Below, one piece after another: positions 11,132 through 23,900 of a DNA stretch of 64,000 bases. The stretch lies in contig CM075938.1 in the NCBI GenBank assembly GCA_038030265.1, positions 22,049,009-22,113,008 on the forward strand, written 5' to 3'. Position 1 is the first letter of the stretch. Every line of letters starts with the position of its first letter. Position numbers and translations under genes: made by a program. The notes under the pieces are model-generated. The model saw nothing but the letters and a program-made list of their open reading frames with translations. It ran no database searches and was not told the origin of the DNA. This stretch comes from Corythucha ciliata. Taxonomy: Eukaryota > Arthropoda > Insecta > Hemiptera > Tingidae.

Positions 11132-14100
11132 CTCGCGTGACTAAACAGGAACCCCCACAGCATCACACGGCATCTGGAATTCTGACGTTTTGAATTTTGT
11201 CTTAGGAGTCAAGCATGAAATTTTGAACTCCCGCGCTCGGAAAATTTGTGTTTAGGAGATGATGCGTGAGTTTTCGCTTTCAACTTACAAATTTAACGCC
11301 TACAATTGTAACTAAATCATTGTAATGGTTATTTCACTTTTGGGCGATAGCAATCAAATTAAAATAGACATTTTTCTCATTAATAATTGTTTTATATTTG
11401 AGGCTAAAAGTTACACTAATTTGTTTGCACTATTCCTCCTCTAAAGACACGGAAGTTTCAAGACGCATTAGTACCCCCCCCCCTTTCGCTCACCACGTTG
11501 CCATTATAACTTTGACCCCCCGCTACAACTCTAAGCCCTCATAAAACAGTTCTTCCTCTTCTCTGAGTGTTTCATTTGGACAAGACGTTACGACGAGGCT
11601 TGTCCATTTAGTGCGGCATGTTTTCGGCGGTAATACTCATCTCCTCCCGCCCCTCAGACACTCGTTGCTTCACACCACCGTAGCCCTATTTCCGGAGTGG
11701 CCCTGGGGAGAAAATTGAAGTCCACGTTTGTTTGATGGCGGTATGGTGGGGGGGGGGACACACAAAAGAGCTGGGTGTGGTGAGATGAGGCGCTCTATAA
11801 GAGGTGATTCTGCTACGCCGCCGTTTGTAACAAATTCGCAGTTTGAGAGATTGTGCAGGTTCGGCGTTGGTAATGGTGTGCGGTGAATGGTTGGATGAGG
11901 GATGGTGATGAGGGCATTGTTTCAGGGGGTAATTAACCTACAAAGTGGGGAGAGATAGCGAGTGAAAGTGAAATTGGATCTTTTAATGAGGTTACTGGGA
12001 ACAAGATAATAACAATACATCCGAGCAATTTCAGTCTTGTTTCAAACTAGTTAATGGGAGGGGGCTGATTTTATGGATCATCCAGTCATTTCATTTCGGC
12101 ACGTTTGTGCGTATCATGGCATCGTGTGAGGGGTGAGAATGGCTTAATATGGAATCCCATCGAGACCCAGCGACGACTGATAGTGTACGCAATGACCTAC
12201 ATGGCACATTCTGGTCGTTCAGGCTAAAGAATAACTTCCAAGATTTTAATGTTTCTTTACTTTTCCGTCAGTGAAATAAATCTTTGGAGCTTTATTTTTT
12301 CATCAAATTTATTTTTCTAATTAATTGACTTTTCCAGAACTTGTAGCACAACGCGAAGCAGTCAATAGCAAAGATCATAAATCACGGTGATAAATTTCCA
12401 CTACAGTGTTTCCTCCCACTCTCAACTAATCGTCCTCCCTGCAGTCCCTACAATCCCTAAAACCCATCAAATACTTAATTATCATCAACGGAAGGACTTT
12501 CAACCGGAATAAGACGGATAATAAATAATTAACTACCGTTTGGGCGTCACCCCAGCCTCCTCAATATTCTTACAAACGTTTTGATTCATAATTTAGTAGA
12601 TCATTTTATCTCTTCTAATAATAAAACCAAAAAAAGGTTGGAATTTAATAAATTACTCGATAGCAGAGTCAATATTATCACGAGACGGAGACGCTTACGT
12701 CGTTATTGAAGAAACTAGCGAGGCTAGTAACGACCCACCCGCATTCCCCCGCGCCAATGGCCTGACGTTAATTCCGTTAAAAGCTTCTTCGGTTGAGATA
12801 TAAGCTGATTATTCCTTCGGCGGCAAAGGGTGTTTTTTTTTCATCCCCTCCCATTGAATTGTTAACAATCTGGCAGAGTCAAGACTCTTCTCTTGGCTTA
12901 TTTCTCTATTTGCTCAGATTACGCGATTCAACAGGATGCGGTTGATCCTTTAAAAAAAAAAATTAATCTCGGATAATTTTGTGCTGATCTTGTTAAAAAT
13001 AATAAAATTTTCGTCTAAGAAAGCGTGACGAGTGACCCTCCTCTATGTTGGCGAAGAACCTTCACGGCAGTGTAGGTACCCTTGGGTGGAGGGGTTGTGG
13101 TGATGGTGAGGGTAAGAAAGATTTATTCTCTCGGGGATCGAATATATGCTACCCGCGACCCTCTCTGTCCCACGTAAGTTCCATGTCATCGCAATGCAAG
13201 GTGTGCTCCCGCACACCACCTTCTCCCAGCACTCCGTCACCATTGTGCGCTTCATACGGAGGAATTTATTGATATTTTCCACGTGTTAGGAATTCCTATC
13301 CAGCTGAGTTCACCTTCCATAAGTTTTTCACCGTCAAGTTTCTCATCCTCTCTCCACGCCTTCGCTTTTCCCAGGTGAAATGAACGTAAAATATATCTTT
13401 TCCTCCTCCCATAAGTTTTTTTTTTTTCCCCCACCAGACCCCCTATCCACAACCATAGTTTGCTCACTCGGCCCAATTCAAATGTGCAATCCTTCTTGTT
13501 TATATTGAAAATGATCACGCCCACACACGTCACTGTTGTTGAGTGAGATTTGTCAAAAGAAGTCGGAAGGATGGAAAATGTGAAACCATTCAAATATCAC
13601 GTACCTTATTCAAAACAAGTATGGCTACACACAAAAGTGGCTTATATACTCCCTTCCAAGAGAGTGGAGGGGCTTTTTTCTCCCTCCTTTCAGTTCCTGT
13701 TGTCGTATGTACCAGAAAAAAAAAAAATTCCAGCGCGAGAAAAGCGACATATTTCAATGGATAAATAACAAACTCCCACATTTTCACGGGTTATATTAGC
13801 TGAAATTAAATTTTCCAGATAGTCAAAAGTTTCGTTTCCCCTGAATGACCACCTGTTATAAACGGGATAAACCAAATTATGGAGGCCCGACGACGACGTC
13901 TAATTGAATAACACCACCACCACCACCCCGCTACCAACAACGGGCGAGACTTCGATGCCCATGAGTATTCAAAGCATTAGAGAGAGAGGTTGCGTGGTGT
14001 TAACCTAGAAGGCACCAAACCATATGAAACCCGAAATCGAAATAAAGTATACTGAGACGAGACGAAGGTGTTTTAATCTGCGAATTCCTCATATCGCTCG

Positions 14101-15690
14101 AAGTATCACAAGGAGAAATGTGGTTGGGGGGATGGAAGTGACGAGGAAAGAGCTTTCTCAGTACTCGTGGACCAGGAACCTGATAGTTTGTTTTGATGTG
14201 TAGGTAATTAGTGGAAATAATTTGTTGTTTTACAGGCAAATTTTATTGTTTTCGCTAAGGAGATACGAGTAGGTATTTGTTTTATTTGCATAGGTTTTTC
14301 TTCAGTCTGCTTTTTTTCAGCGACAAAACCTTTTATTCACCCTTATTATTTTAGAAAAAATCCTCCGTGCAAATACGCTCCCATTTTTTCCAACGAGCAC
14401 AGACTCACCAACAATTTTCAACCCCACCCTCAAACCTCGCAAGAACCGCTATCCTATCGATGTTAAGTTTGATGTATAGCCGAAGTCCTCAACACACATT
14501 CCCAACTCTCGACTCTTAAGCTATATTTGCCTAATGGAAGGGGTTGGTTTGAAGTGGCTGTGGCGGTAAGGGGTTGGTTTGAAGTGGCTGTGGCGGTAAG
14601 GGGTTGAGAGGACACACTCCCACTCACTATACTGTTCAATGAAAAAACTCCTACCGTGCTCAAACTGAAGGAAAGAAGAAAAAGTGCCGGCAGTTTCAAC
14701 GCTTTCCGATCATATTGAAAACACTTGTAGGGAGGAATAGGCACTTGTAGGGGGGGGGGGGCATTTGGTAAGATTGGGTCTCTCCGCCGGTTTTTCAGCT
14801 TCGGAATATTCACAAAAAAGCTGAAATTTATGCTCAAAGTATATTTTATTCAAACAGTCAGTTTCAGATTGATGAATGGAACTCAGAAGAGAAAAGAGAG
14901 AGATTGAGTGAGAGAAATTGGAAAAAATGCGTGGAGTCACAACGGCAATTTCATAAATCACTGAAACGCAGTAGGAAAATAACAACAAGCCGTCGGGGTG
15001 GTAAAAGAGTTTGAGCGTTCTGTCTAGCGGTGTGGGGTAACGGAAGTTTTTCCCCGGTCAGTACTGGGACCTGACCGTGTCTCAATCGGTTTTGACCGCG
15101 CCTTGTGTGTACATTTGACCCTGAAAATCTTTCTAATTTTTTTTTTTAAACTTTTTTCGGTGCTTTTCACTCTGTCTTTATCGTGCTCAAAAACAGCAGT
15201 TTGAAAGGAACAAAGCGGATCCATTTACCGGTGACAGAAACAATGTCCCCTCCTCCCACGCTTACGCACATACACTAACACCGTACACAGAGGTTGAATG
15301 CTAGCTCATTAATAGGTGAGCCCCGAGGAGAGAATTAGAGCTGGAATGGCCAATGTGTGACGCCGCGCCGGCATCACATGGGAGGTGGGGGAGAGTGGAA
15401 TGATTGGGGAGGCTAATTAAATCCTTTCGTTGAGATCGACAAGGAGAAAGTGATGTAATGAGAGGGAGAACATTTACAGCAACATTATTTTAAAGCGAGA
15501 AGAAAGTTGTGGTTGTGGGGGGAGTGGGGCATCTGTTAACGAATTACTTTTTGAAAAATGTTTGATAATTCACACTTTTGACCCCCAAAAATAGTTTTTT
15601 CACAATTAAAAAGATGATTAGTTAATTTTATCGCATTCAACGCGCAACGCTAAGCGAGCAAATACAACGTACGGTGGAGCGAGTAAAGGT
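11132..15690. other. unassigned AT-rich sequence
   Basis: No gene or RNA is recognised. It holds C/G homopolymers (11474-11483, 11748-11757, 14750-14761) and a 30-bp tandem duplication (14541-14606). Reading frames of up to 124 codons exist but carry no recognisable domain and overlap low-complexity runs. Confidence 0.5.
14541..14606. repeat. 30-bp tandem repeat, 2.2 copies
   Basis: Two identical adjacent 30-base units (14541-14570 and 14571-14600), each beginning GGGTTGGTTTGAAGTGGC, plus the first six bases of a third. Identity suggests a recent slippage or duplication event. Confidence 0.95.
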
Positions 15691-15806
15691 GAACGCCCAC
15701 ACGAAGCCGAGTGAGCCGTGCCACAGCTCGCCGCAGCCTTATAGTGTAAATGGGCAATAGCTGGATTCGAACCCAGGCCCGCTGGGTTGCGAAGCGAGCA
15801 TTGTAT
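15691..15806 (-). mobile_element. SINE fragment, same family as 8338-8627
   Basis: It shares the block from GAACGCCCACACGAAGCCG through the tRNA-like head (complement of the B box in GGATTCGAACCCAGGCC; anticodon-arm region TTGCGAAGCGAGCATTGTAT) with the SINE at 8338-8627, with few mismatches. It stops inside the head at its 5' end and lacks the 3' half of the body and the tail. The six bases TTGTAT are followed by a short partial repeat (AGCATTGTATG). Confidence 0.85.
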
Positions 15807-16019
15807 AGCATTGTATGTAATGACCAAAAGATTCAAATGCAAGATTCAGGCTTGATAGCTGTGAAACTGCATTTTCACGAGGATGAACAGAAATGAAATC
15901 ACTATTTCGGGGAGAGGGGGTCACTCAGGGCCGACGAGATAATATTCGGGGGGCGGAACTCAATAGGGCCGCATCATGTGCGTGATTAACAGACCCAGTG
16001 CTACCACCACTTCTTTCTC

Positions 16020-16560
16020 AAAAAGGGCTGCATCAAAGCACAGTAAAGATCCAATCTCAGCCAAACCACAAAACCACATAGAGAGCCCCAACACAGCACA
16101 TTGACCCAACAAGGCCTAACCACAGGAAGGGTCCAACCATGAGGAAGGTTCAACGCCGGCATAGGTCCCACAGTAGCCAAGATCCAACGACAATGAAGCT
16201 CTAAATACAGGTAGAACCTCCAACCACGGTAAAGTCTCAAGAAAAAAGAAGGCCCAACTACAGCAGAGGTCCAACCCAAAGCCAAGGTCCTTCCCCAGCG
16301 ATCTTGTAACCACAGCAAGGCTCTAATCTCACCAAATAGGTTTAACCACATAAAGGCTCCAAGTACAGCAAAGGTCAAACCACAGCTGAAGTGCAGCCAA
16401 AGGAAAGACTCAACCGGAGCAAAGGTTCCATATACGCCTCTGCTAGGCTTCAAATAAAAGAGCTCTAACCACAAACCCCCCAACCAAAGTAACGTCCCAA
16501 CCAAAGCAAAGCGCCAAGCGGCAGTAAAGCTCCAACCACATTATAAGTTCTAATAGCAAC
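16020..16560. repeat. degenerate ~20-bp minisatellite
   Basis: Variants of GCAAAGGTCCAACCACA recur about every 20 bases for some 540 bases with many substitutions. The 167-codon minus-strand frame (16504-16001), rich in Leu, Trp and Gly, is simply the translation of this array and should not be taken as a membrane protein. Confidence 0.85.
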
Positions 16561-16699
16561 CAATTTCGAACAGCAAACGTGAAAACACAGCAGAATGCTG
16601 GCCATGAAAGCCATCCAAAGCATGATTAGTAGACATGAAATCACATCTTTAGGGGCTAAATATCGGGAAACACCTAAAAATTGCAAACTGAGGCCCCTT

Positions 16700-17110
16700 T
16701 ATATTTGCGGCCGTGAACCCCGGGCTAGCCGAAACCGACAGCGTCCAAACCTGGCAAATATAGCCATGAAATTACATTCATCGGAGATGAAAATCTGTGA
16801 AATTGAAGGTTTATTTTCTTAGGGGGGCATAAGTTTCTCGAATGAATTAACAAGAGAATTGCAACGAAAGTGTGGTCCAGACTCCGTTTTGACCCCATAC
16901 GATCAGCTCCCAGAGCTAATTGGTCCTGGTCCTGTTCTCATCAGTTCAGCAATTTCGCCAAGAACTTAGCCGATGGACCGATCCTCACCGAGAGAGATCA
17001 GCCCCAGTCCCCAGAACACCCAAACTCGCTCTCGAGGTTCTCATCACTTCTGGCTTGGATCTGCCGAGCCGGGTGAGAACCAGGCTGCGTTGGCAACAGC
17101 TGACATTTGG
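16700..17110. repeat. GC-rich repeat related to 42605-42895
   Basis: A stretch beginning GTGGTCCAGACTCC (16872), with GAGCTAATTGGTCCTGGT (16914) and GCCGATGGA (16969), parallels GCGGTCCAGTCTCC, GAGCTACTCGGTCCTGGT and GCCGATGGA at 42.6 kb. It is preceded by an island GTGAACCCCGGGCTAGCC (16712) that also recurs in the arrays at 26.6 and 33 kb. Overlapping reading frames exist in all phases, so coding is unlikely. Confidence 0.6.
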
Positions 17111-17219
17111 CTTTTCCTGTCAAGTCAAGCCCGAAACTCCGTCAGAAATCCGCCAAAATGTTTCATCCAGTAAACAAACAAACAAAAAAAAACTTATGAA
17201 CCGTAGCGTGCCTAGGTAG

Positions 17220-20200
17220 TAGCAACGAGGAGCAGGCGAACCAGTGCTTCTCTCCTGAGGAGGCCCGTTGAAAGCTTAAAGGGGGATTACAAAAATGCAC
17301 TCATTCGGTTCGGGGTTAAAATTGAGAAACACTAGCGAAGCTCTGATGATTTTACGGCGGTTTATTTTGCTTTTTTTACGGCTGAAATTCAGAAAATTTG
17401 CTGACCGCCAACTCGTTCAAGGGGTCAAGTCGATTATTGTGGCGACGGTGGGAGGGGGGTCGATTTTAGTCGGACTCAGTTGAAGAGTCCGTAGGACAAT
17501 GGTCAATTCCGAAATGTAGCCACCTAGTAGGCGGTGGGTGGAGGGCGTCACTGGTTCTTGAAGAGAGGAAAAGTGGGCGTTTTGCTACGTCCTTGTTTCA
17601 GGCTGATTTGAGTGGCGCAACGAGATCTGCATGAGGCATCAAAGCTCTTTTGCTTTTGCTGGGTTTGGGGGGTTCTGTGGGGGGGCTTGTGGGTGTCGGG
17701 GGCGTTCGATTGCGTGGCCCGTCAACTGAAAGATTCAAGCGGGCCTGGAAAAAGGTGAAAAGCAGCTAAAAACGCAAGAGTTACCGTGAGTACACCTGTA
17801 GCAGGTCGTCTGATATAAAAAATCCGTTTCTATTTTCGGATTCCCTGAGCCGTGAAACCCCAAGGTACGTATAGCTCCAACGTACCTTGCTCAACGTAGT
17901 TAAGTAGCTCAACGTAGTTAAGTTGAATTTTAATTTTCAATCCCGATTTTCCTCAACTCCAGTGCGGCTTATCGACTACCCCCCAAGGAACCTGTAGGGC
18001 TGTTGCTCGATCACCCCTCTTACCGTCTGTGGTGTCTGTGGTCATTTTGGGACATTTCCAACAAGAAAATCATCATTTCAGGAGCACGTGTGAGTCTTTA
18101 TTATGTGCCCGTGATCGCTAAGCATGTTTTTTGCTGGTGTTGAGGAATTTTTTATCGAAGCTGAAGTCCAGGAAAAATGTGCCTGTTCTTTTCTCGAAGG
18201 GTTCATTTCGTCGGAACACTCCCCCTCCCTCGATGACGTTGAAGTAGGATAGATTGTTTCCGATGATTTCCCCGGAGGCAATGCCATGAATGATCCAACG
18301 GTAGAGACTATAGGCGCCTTTCTATTTGGTTCTGTTGATTAGAGAAAGAATGGATACCATTAAAACATCTTCGAAGACATCGCAACATCCTCTTGTCACT
18401 CACATTTCTTATGTTAAACTTGATGCGCCCCATTTCCAATCGTTCACAAAACATTGTTTTGGGAGTTTTAAACCTGTTAGCTTTCACTCCAACAAACAAA
18501 AATATGCTCTAGTGAATTTCAAGGACTAAGGTTGGTGAGGAGGGGAAGTGACTTGGAATCCTTCAGTGAAAAAATTTTTGATACAAAGCTCTTAAGCACG
18601 GAAAGATCAATCATTTTGATGGAGTGGAAGCTTTAACTGTTGATGGAGGGCAAAAAACATACACGCGCTTTTCCCTTATTCTCTGAAGCGGGTCAAGCCC
18701 CTCCCCCTTCACCACTACCCACAATCATTCCTACCACCAAACCATTCAACAACGCAGTCGACATTAACCCCAATTAAAAACTGAAAAGGATTAAGAGTTT
18801 ACGTCGCTCGATTTTGTGGGGTATAGTTTTTCGGAAATGTCTCGTCGTTCATTTGCATCATTATCACGAAAACTCCCACACTCTGAAACACCGTTAACCG
18901 AAACGCCCTATAACTCCTCATGATGTTAGGGAGAGTCAGTCGTATATGCTAATGGAAATCCAATAATTACCGGATGATTAGATTTACCTCCCACAGCTAT
19001 AGCATAACGTCGGGAAAACTAACGGCAGGCAATTAGTTAGGGTAGTTTATTACAATTTTACAATTATAGATATTCTACGAAGTATTTTTATTAGAGACTT
19101 GGCCATATTGATGGTGTAACAGGAGGGGTGGAGGTTCGTGAACGGAATTCAATAGGCTGTGAACTGAGGCAATAGTTAAGTTGATTAAATTATTAGGTGT
19201 TGAGTCGCTTAAATGCGTTCCAATCTGCCACAGTACAACACGGGGGTTGGCTAAAGGGGTTAAAAGACGAAGGTGAAGGGCTCATTGAATTCCCGAATCC
19301 CTCACCCTCACCCTCACCCTTCACTCCAACCTCCTTAACAACCCACTTGTGATCATTTATTCAAATTTAATCATCGTCTCAGGGCTTTAGAAGCGCTGCC
19401 ACCGCCGCCGCCCGGCTCTGGAAAAGGAGAACGGGAACTCCTTGTTTATTTTGAGCTCGGGAATTCCCCTTTTTCTCCCTCACCACTGCCTATATTATAG
19501 TGGTAATTTCAATTATACTCGTATTAATGTTATATTTTTAGGGTTTTGGCTTTTTTCTTCTTCTACTTCTATTGTTGTATGGCTTAAAAACTAATAATAT
19601 TGATTATACTCGTATTTGTTCAAATATAATTCAACTAGGGTGGGATGGGCGGGCGGACGAGGTTTTTAAACAATTTTCCCGGAATTCATTGCCGGTCTAT
19701 CCCATTTACCAAATCAATTGGTTAGCTCAACAGGAGTTATTTAAACGTTAAACGGTTGAAGGAACTTGTGCAGCAGTCATTTACAGCCATCATTAAGAGA
19801 AAATATTAACGAGGGTGGCTCGGCGGTTTGATTACCTCTTCCCTGCAAGTATCGCCTATTCAATCGTTCGGATTGGTGGGATATGGTGATGGTGGTGGGG
19901 TTAGATCAATCCATTAAGTCCTACGAGAGCCTGCAAATAACTTTTGAGGGGGGTTTCATTAGTGGATTACCGAAAAGAGCCGACTGCTGGCACGCTACAA
20001 CTTGTTTTTAAGTTTTCAACGAAGAGTATATTCAATCTGGGAGATTTATTACACTGAAATTTGATGGTGAGGGGTCAGAGGGGAGTGCGTCTTTTCGGTT
20101 TTTGTTTGGAAAGAGGGGACGAGTGGAGGACCTCGAGAAATTTTGATAAAATTACTCCCCCTCCCTTACGCATGCATCTGTGGTGGTGGTGGCGGGGCAA

Positions 20201-22116
20201 ATGTTGGCAACTTTTTATTTCAAGGGCTGCTAGTGGTGAAGGATGAGACTAGTTTTCGAAAGTCATAGGGAGGGGTATGATAATGTAGAATAGTGGGGGG
20301 GGGGGTTGAAATTTTAAGGAATGCTTATAATTCAAGAGTAAAGCACCCCCTCTCCTTCCTTTTCATACCAGCTCAGTTAATTGCGTTTTGAGCATCATCT
20401 GAAAACTTTGTTCGGCTAAATTATCTCCGCGCTAACCTAAACTTTTTAGTGCCTATACAGTCACCGAATATGGGAATTTGTGGATTTTCGCGTTGAACGT
20501 CCCGCATATCGAGAGCAATTGAACCGCCGCACCGGCCGCGATAGCACCACGACCTCCTTCACGTAGGTGTCCTGTGAGTCCCACTCCATGACGTCAGCCG
20601 GTATAATATGTGACGGTGTTCGTTGAGAGCGTTTGAGAATCTGTTGATGTGAAATCTCAGCACGCACAAGGTGAGGAATTACTATTTTAAGACCAACACG
20701 CCTAGAACGAGCGCGTTCAAGATTCTCTCACAGCGACACGCGTATAATGTGGAATTAATTCGCATTCATTAAGTAGGAATCACCGCAACCTCGCCATTCC
20801 CACTTAATATACACCAGCGCTGAAATTAATTGCGTCACTAATGAGACAACAAGCGCGTTACAATACTCTGTAGCAGCAAAAGGGGGGATGAACGCGTAAA
20901 CACCCGCCTTGGTTTCTCAACTTTACCACAGAGAACAGACAGAGAGAAAGAGACGTCATTTCACATCCCCTCCTCCTTACAACGTCAGGGGTATTAAATA
21001 CGTGACCACTCCTAGACGGCTATAATTCATCTTTTGAACGCTTTAAAGACGATTCCTTGTTGACTTACCCCCGCCCCCCTATCAACATCAACGAAAACAC
21101 AGTTGGCAGAATTTGCTAAGCACAAGAGCCTCCTACATCATTCATTATAGAATCGTCATTTTGAAATGTTTAGCTCAGAGGATTACGGAGTTTCCCCCAC
21201 CTCCTCCACCCGTTAAAACACTCCCTAAATTAAACGGATAATTAATTCATTGCCAGCTTCGTATTTTATGCATCAAACCATCGGAATCATAGAATTTGAT
21301 CAGCGACGACTGCGGTTATTCCCATTTATAGGTTTAGTGTGGAGCTCCCTTGAAAGCTTTTGCGAGAGTGGGACTCAATGCGTGCAAATTACTAGATTTA
21401 ATGGGCGGAGGAGAAGAACGAAGACAATGTTGTGGTTTTGTGTGTGTTGGGAGGATGGGGTGACGACGATGTTTTGGTTATCTTCGCCCCGGGGCTTGTT
21501 GGTAGTGTTTCCCAAAGAGTAATGACACAGGCGAATAATACTAACAGCTATCTGATTCAATGTGTTTGGCTTTTGTTCCGTTTAAAATACAAGACGATCG
21601 AGCAACGGTTGTGTAGTTGCCTGTAATTTGTGAGTATAGCATGACATTGTCTCATGAAGTCGTAAGAAAAAACCTTCTCTGTAAATATCAATAAGCAAAA
21701 GGGCAAAAACTGGAAGGCTTTAACGGTATTCTCCTCTCTCCCCCGCACACTGAACTACGACCATAATATCCTCTGACGAGGGAATTTATTGCTCCAATAA
21801 ACTCGGGCCCAGTGAAATGACACCACATGAAAATGGATGGCTCTTCCCCTCTCCACCCCTCACCATCAACCCTCTTTTGGCCATCACTTTTTCTCTCTCC
21901 TAAACTTAATCTCCTTCCGTCGAGACGAGACTAATGGGTTTATTAAAGAAGGATCCTGCCACCCCCGCACCACAACGTCTTCACGACAACACTGTTAAAG
22001 ATTAGGATTTTAGAGGAAAACATCGTTAAAACAACGCGCCCTGACTTTATTACCGAGATTGCGAATAAAAATAGTTTTCCCTTTTTTTTCTTTTGTACAT
22101 TGACATCAGCCTTGAC
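17220..22116. other. unassigned, mostly AT-rich sequence
   Basis: I find no gene, RNA or known transposon. Visible details are a direct repeat of AGCTCAACGTAGTTAAGT (about 17892-17932), a CACCCT run near 19303-19320, an 11-base G run at 20295-20305 and a GC-rich patch at about 20480-20680 discussed under findings. Confidence 0.5.
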
Positions 22117-22628
22117 CTGGGGGCTTGTTCTGTAAGAATTTGACTGATCCTAGGAGCAGTCAGGTCCTGTTGTGAAGTCATGTTTTAGTGTTCTGTATCT
22201 CAGTGTTCTCTTGTAGCTGTTCCCCTGACGTCACGACTGGGGGAACACTCTCCCCTTGGGATAGCCAAGTGGTGTTACAAGGATCACTTGAAGAGTATTG
22301 TTTATAACCTTTGATCGGCTTTCGGGCTTTTTAAATTTTTCAGTTAGTTTCTTCTCCGGCGTGTATTCCTTTTTTTGAGTAAATGTTTTTAGTTTTTGTT
22401 TGCTTTAATTTTGAATTATTAACAGCGTGATATTTATTACAAAATAATAATTTCTAGTCATGGAAAGGTAATGTTTAGGTTACAAAGGAACACTTGGCTG
22501 GTTTTACGGAACTCCAGTCAACATCACAGGAAGCAGTTCAAATGACAGTTACAAGGAACAGTTGAAAGGACAGGGAACAGTGACAGAGATAGTGACACTC
22601 AACTAAAAGTTACAGAACAGGCCCCCTG
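22117..22628. mobile_element. 512-bp non-autonomous terminal-inverted-repeat element
   Basis: The ends are inverted copies: CTGGGGGCTTGTTCTGTAA (22117-22135) and its complement TTACAGAACAGGCCCCCTG (22610-22628), with one indel or mismatch. Inside the ends are subterminal variants of CTGTTCC/GGAACAG in matching orientation (near 22195-22250 and 22540-22585), as is common for transposase-binding sites of cut-and-paste elements. No transposase frame and no clear target-site duplication are visible, so the superfamily (hAT- or Harbinger-like) is undecided. It is most likely a MITE. Confidence 0.75.
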
Positions 22629-23170
22629 ATTCGTTAAAAACGGGAAAATACCTTGACGATCGCTTTATTTTCTGGTGGGAAAGCCCCCCCCCCCCCATAC
22701 ACGCCTGCACAGCTGGCAATCACTCAATGGGAATGTAAGTCGAGAGTGGAGTTCGTGTTTGTAGCTAATTCCACTGTGTTGAATGAATATCACTTGTCCA
22801 GCCACTAAGTTGGGCTATTCGTCACCTCTTTTATTATACGGTCAGCATTGTTGTTGGTTTGCGTGATACCAAGTTCTCAGTCCGAACAAAGTACACGGCC
22901 CTGTGGGATGTGATTAAAAAGGAAAAATTGACCATTTTCCTGTCATAAATTCTTTAAACGATCGCCTGCCTCATTTAAAATCGTCAATTGTCACACTTCT
23001 AACGCCTTTCAACGCAGTTTTTTATTATTGGTGAGACACTGCAGAGACTGGTTGAGTCTATTCACTGACGGGGTGTCCATCCACCATTTGTCGACAATAA
23101 AAAATACTAGTTAAGCAAAACAACGAGTTTGGGTCGTTGAGGGGGGGGGGGGCATCGAATAATAATATGC
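22629..23170. other. unassigned sequence
   Basis: No gene or repeat is recognised. A 13-base C run (22684-22696) and a 12-base G run (23141-23152) lie here. Confidence 0.5.
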
Positions 23171-23179
23171 ATGGGTGTG

Positions 23180-23900
23180 CAAGAGTTGCAATGCCTCGAT
23201 TTGATCCCCTTGAAGGCGGCTTTTTCGGATTTCGCTCTCTATAAAACCAATGTTGCTGGCAAATTTCTTCAAAAAACCAATTTCATGGGGATTAGTCATT
23301 TCAAAAAGTGGATTTCGCTGTTTGGCTCTCCAGAAAACAAAATTCTCAAAATTTGCTCAAACCAATTTCGCAGCCTTAGCTCTTGATAAACCCCTTTCAC
23401 GTGCATTTGGCTATGAATAAAATCAATTTCACAGAAAACGCTATAGTTTGCGGGGTTCAGTCACTGAAAACCATTTCATTCTCGTGGAATTGGCTCTTCG
23501 GAAAACGAAATTCAAGAGACTGGCCCACTCAGAAAGGCAGCTTTGCGGTGGTTTAGCCCTCGAAACATTTGAAAACTCGAATTTGTCGTATTTTTAGTGG
23601 TGACCGATTTTGGGATCCAACCGATGGGCCCGCTTTGTGAATGGGGTTTAAATTCGACTTCACGCTGTAATTTTGACGGGTAAGAATATTTCTGCGGCCA
23701 ATACCACCATTCTCTTGCGCGATTATTAGTGAATTTCGCCTTTTGATCCTTAAACCAAATTTTGTGGGATAATTTTGTGGGATTTTTTGGCCCAAGAGGT
23801 AATCTTAGGATGAAAACAGCCTGCTCTAAAATGAATTTGCTGTGACATATTGATAATTTGTGATACAAAAATGACATGTAGCCCTATTCTGGCCCTGAAA
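23180..23900. repeat. degenerate short-period array, AAACCAATTTC family
   Basis: Words such as AAACCAATTTC, GAAAACGAAATTC, TTGGCTCT and their relatives recur every 30-45 bases. The 121-codon minus-strand frame (23877-23512) translates this array and has no domain. It may be a distant relative of the 30-bp families elsewhere. Confidence 0.6.

Noticed and set aside
16001..16504. 167-codon Leu/Trp-rich minus-strand frame resembling a membrane protein
   Set aside because: It is the translation of a degenerate ~20-bp minisatellite; the apparent hydrophobic periodicity comes from the repeat.
23512..23877. 121-codon minus-strand frame
   Set aside because: It lies inside a short-period repeat array and has no recognisable motif.
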